A stretch of 14,152 bases of DNA, from assembly GCA_903864485.1 (NCBI GenBank), contig CAIPGD010000546.1, positions 1 through 14,152 of the forward strand. The letters run 5' to 3'. Origin of the DNA: an uncultured bacterium. Lineage in GTDB: Bacteria > Pseudomonadota > Gammaproteobacteria > Burkholderiales > Burkholderiaceae_E. The position numbers and the translations under genes were made by a program. Of this stretch, positions 13,431 through 14,152 are shown in pieces. A model generated the notes under the pieces. That model was not told the DNA's origin and ran no database searches. It worked only from the letters and a program-made list of their open reading frames with translations. Positions within the stretch are counted from its first letter, which is position 1. Each line of letters opens with the position of its first letter.

Positions 13431-14152
13431 AGCATCTCGATCCCGATCTGTCCTTTGAAACCCGATCTGTTCGGGCGGGTTCGATGCGCAGCGCATTTGG
13501 TGAGCATTCCGAGGCGATTTTTCTGACCTCGAGTTTTGTCTGTGATAACGCTGCGCAGGCAGCGGCTGTGTTTTCGGGCGATGTCGAGGGCTTCGTTTAC
13601 TCGCGAGCCGGCAATCCGACCAATGCCATGTTTGAGGCGCGCCTGGCGTCACTTGAGGGCGGGGAGGCATGCATTAGTGCGGCGTCCGGCATGGCCGCGA
13701 TTCAGTCGACGGTCATGGCACTCGCTGCGGCCGGTGATCATCTGGTGGTTTCGACGTCGGTCTTCGGTGCGACCGTGCAACTTTTCACCTCGATTTTGCC
13801 CCGCTTTGGGATCGAGACGACGTGGGTGCCTCTGACCGATCCAGCAGCTTGGGCAGCGGCGATTCGACCGAACACCAAGATGCTGTTCCTCGAGACGCCT
13901 TCGAACCCCTTAATGGAAGTGGCTGATCTTGCCGCCTTGTCGAAGGTGGCTCGCGCCGCAAGGGTCCCGTTGGTCGTTGATAACTGTATCTGTACCCCCG
14001 CGCTGCAGCGCCCGCTCCAACAGGGCGCGGATATCGTGATTCATTCAGCAACGAAGTATCTGGATGGTCAAGGCCGTGTCCTGGGCGGAGCGGTCGTCGG
14101 TTCGAAGGATTTCATCGACGGTCGCTTGCGACCGATGATGCGCACTACCGGC
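13427..14152 (+). CDS. metZ: O-succinylhomoserine sulfhydrylase, N-terminal part (3' end outside window)
   Basis: PLP enzyme of the Cys/Met metabolism family that makes homocysteine from O-succinylhomoserine and sulfide, the direct route to methionine. 242 codons are present; full proteins have about 390-400. Recognisable segments are FVYSRAGNPTNAMFEARLA (PLP phosphate contact Tyr58 and Arg60), SAASGMAAIQSTVMAL at about 84-99, LFLETPSNPLMEV at about 153-164, VVDNCICTPALQRPLQQGAD at about 183-202, and SATKYLDGQGRVLGG with the PLP lysine Lys210. The GQGRVLGG run favours MetZ over cystathionine gamma-synthase or gamma-lyase, as does the position after purF, which is the same in Pseudomonas and Burkholderiales. 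The ATG has AAGGA seven bases upstream. The reading frame stays open to the last base of the window. Confidence 0.94.
   Translation, partial: MKHLDPDLSFETRSVRAGSMRSAFGEHSEAIFLTSSFVCDNAAQAAAVFSGDVEGFVYSRAGNPTNAMFEARLASLEGGEACISAASGMAAIQSTVMALAAAGDHLVVSTSVFGATVQLFTSILPRFGIETTWVPLTDPAAWAAAIRPNTKMLFLETPSNPLMEVADLAALSKVARAARVPLVVDNCICTPALQRPLQQGADIVIHSATKYLDGQGRVLGGAVVGSKDFIDGRLRPMMRTTG

Overview
This window looks like a chromosomal stretch from a betaproteobacterium, most likely of the order Burkholderiales, with G+C near 60% by eye. The main reason is the gene order leuC-leuD-leuB-asd-fimV-truA-trpF-trpB-trpA-accD-folC-dedD/SPOR-cvpA-purF-metZ, all on the + strand, which I recall as the conserved core order of that group. 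Pseudomonads share asd-fimV-truA-trpF and accD-folC-dedD-cvpA-purF-metZ but keep trpBA elsewhere. TrpB, TrpA and LeuD also read as Burkholderiales-like. This placement is from memory, not a search.

Layout: bases 1-3316 hold leucine biosynthesis (the 3' end of leuC, then leuD and leuB) and asd for aspartate-derived amino acids. After a 56-base gap with a perfect 16-bp palindrome comes a short FimV-like membrane LysM protein, overlapping truA (tRNA pseudouridine synthase). Next are trpF, trpB and trpA (late tryptophan pathway), accD (acetyl-CoA carboxylase beta subunit), folC (folate polyglutamylation), a DedD-like SPOR protein (septal peptidoglycan binding), cvpA (membrane protein), and after a 65-base gap purF (first step of purine synthesis). 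The window ends inside metZ (methionine synthesis by sulfhydrylation).

The genes are packed tightly. Several junctions overlap by 1-8 bases (fimV/truA ATGA, trpB/trpA GTGA, accD/folC 8 bases), and asd, trpF, trpA and folC use GTG or TTG starts. This suggests long polycistronic transcripts with translational coupling. Only the asd-fimV and cvpA-purF gaps exceed 40 bases, so they are the likeliest internal promoter sites. No stretch of 300 bases lacks a gene, and I see no tRNA, rRNA, CRISPR array, insertion sequence or phage gene.

This is essentially a housekeeping region and I do not see a new multi-gene system. The points worth a second look are small: a FimV-like protein lacking the long cytoplasmic part, in-frame tandem repeats in fimV, folC, trpF and the SPOR gene, tiny ORFs bridging trpF-trpB and purF-metZ, a palindrome against a possible leaderless promoter of fimV, and a 10-bp repeat before purF.
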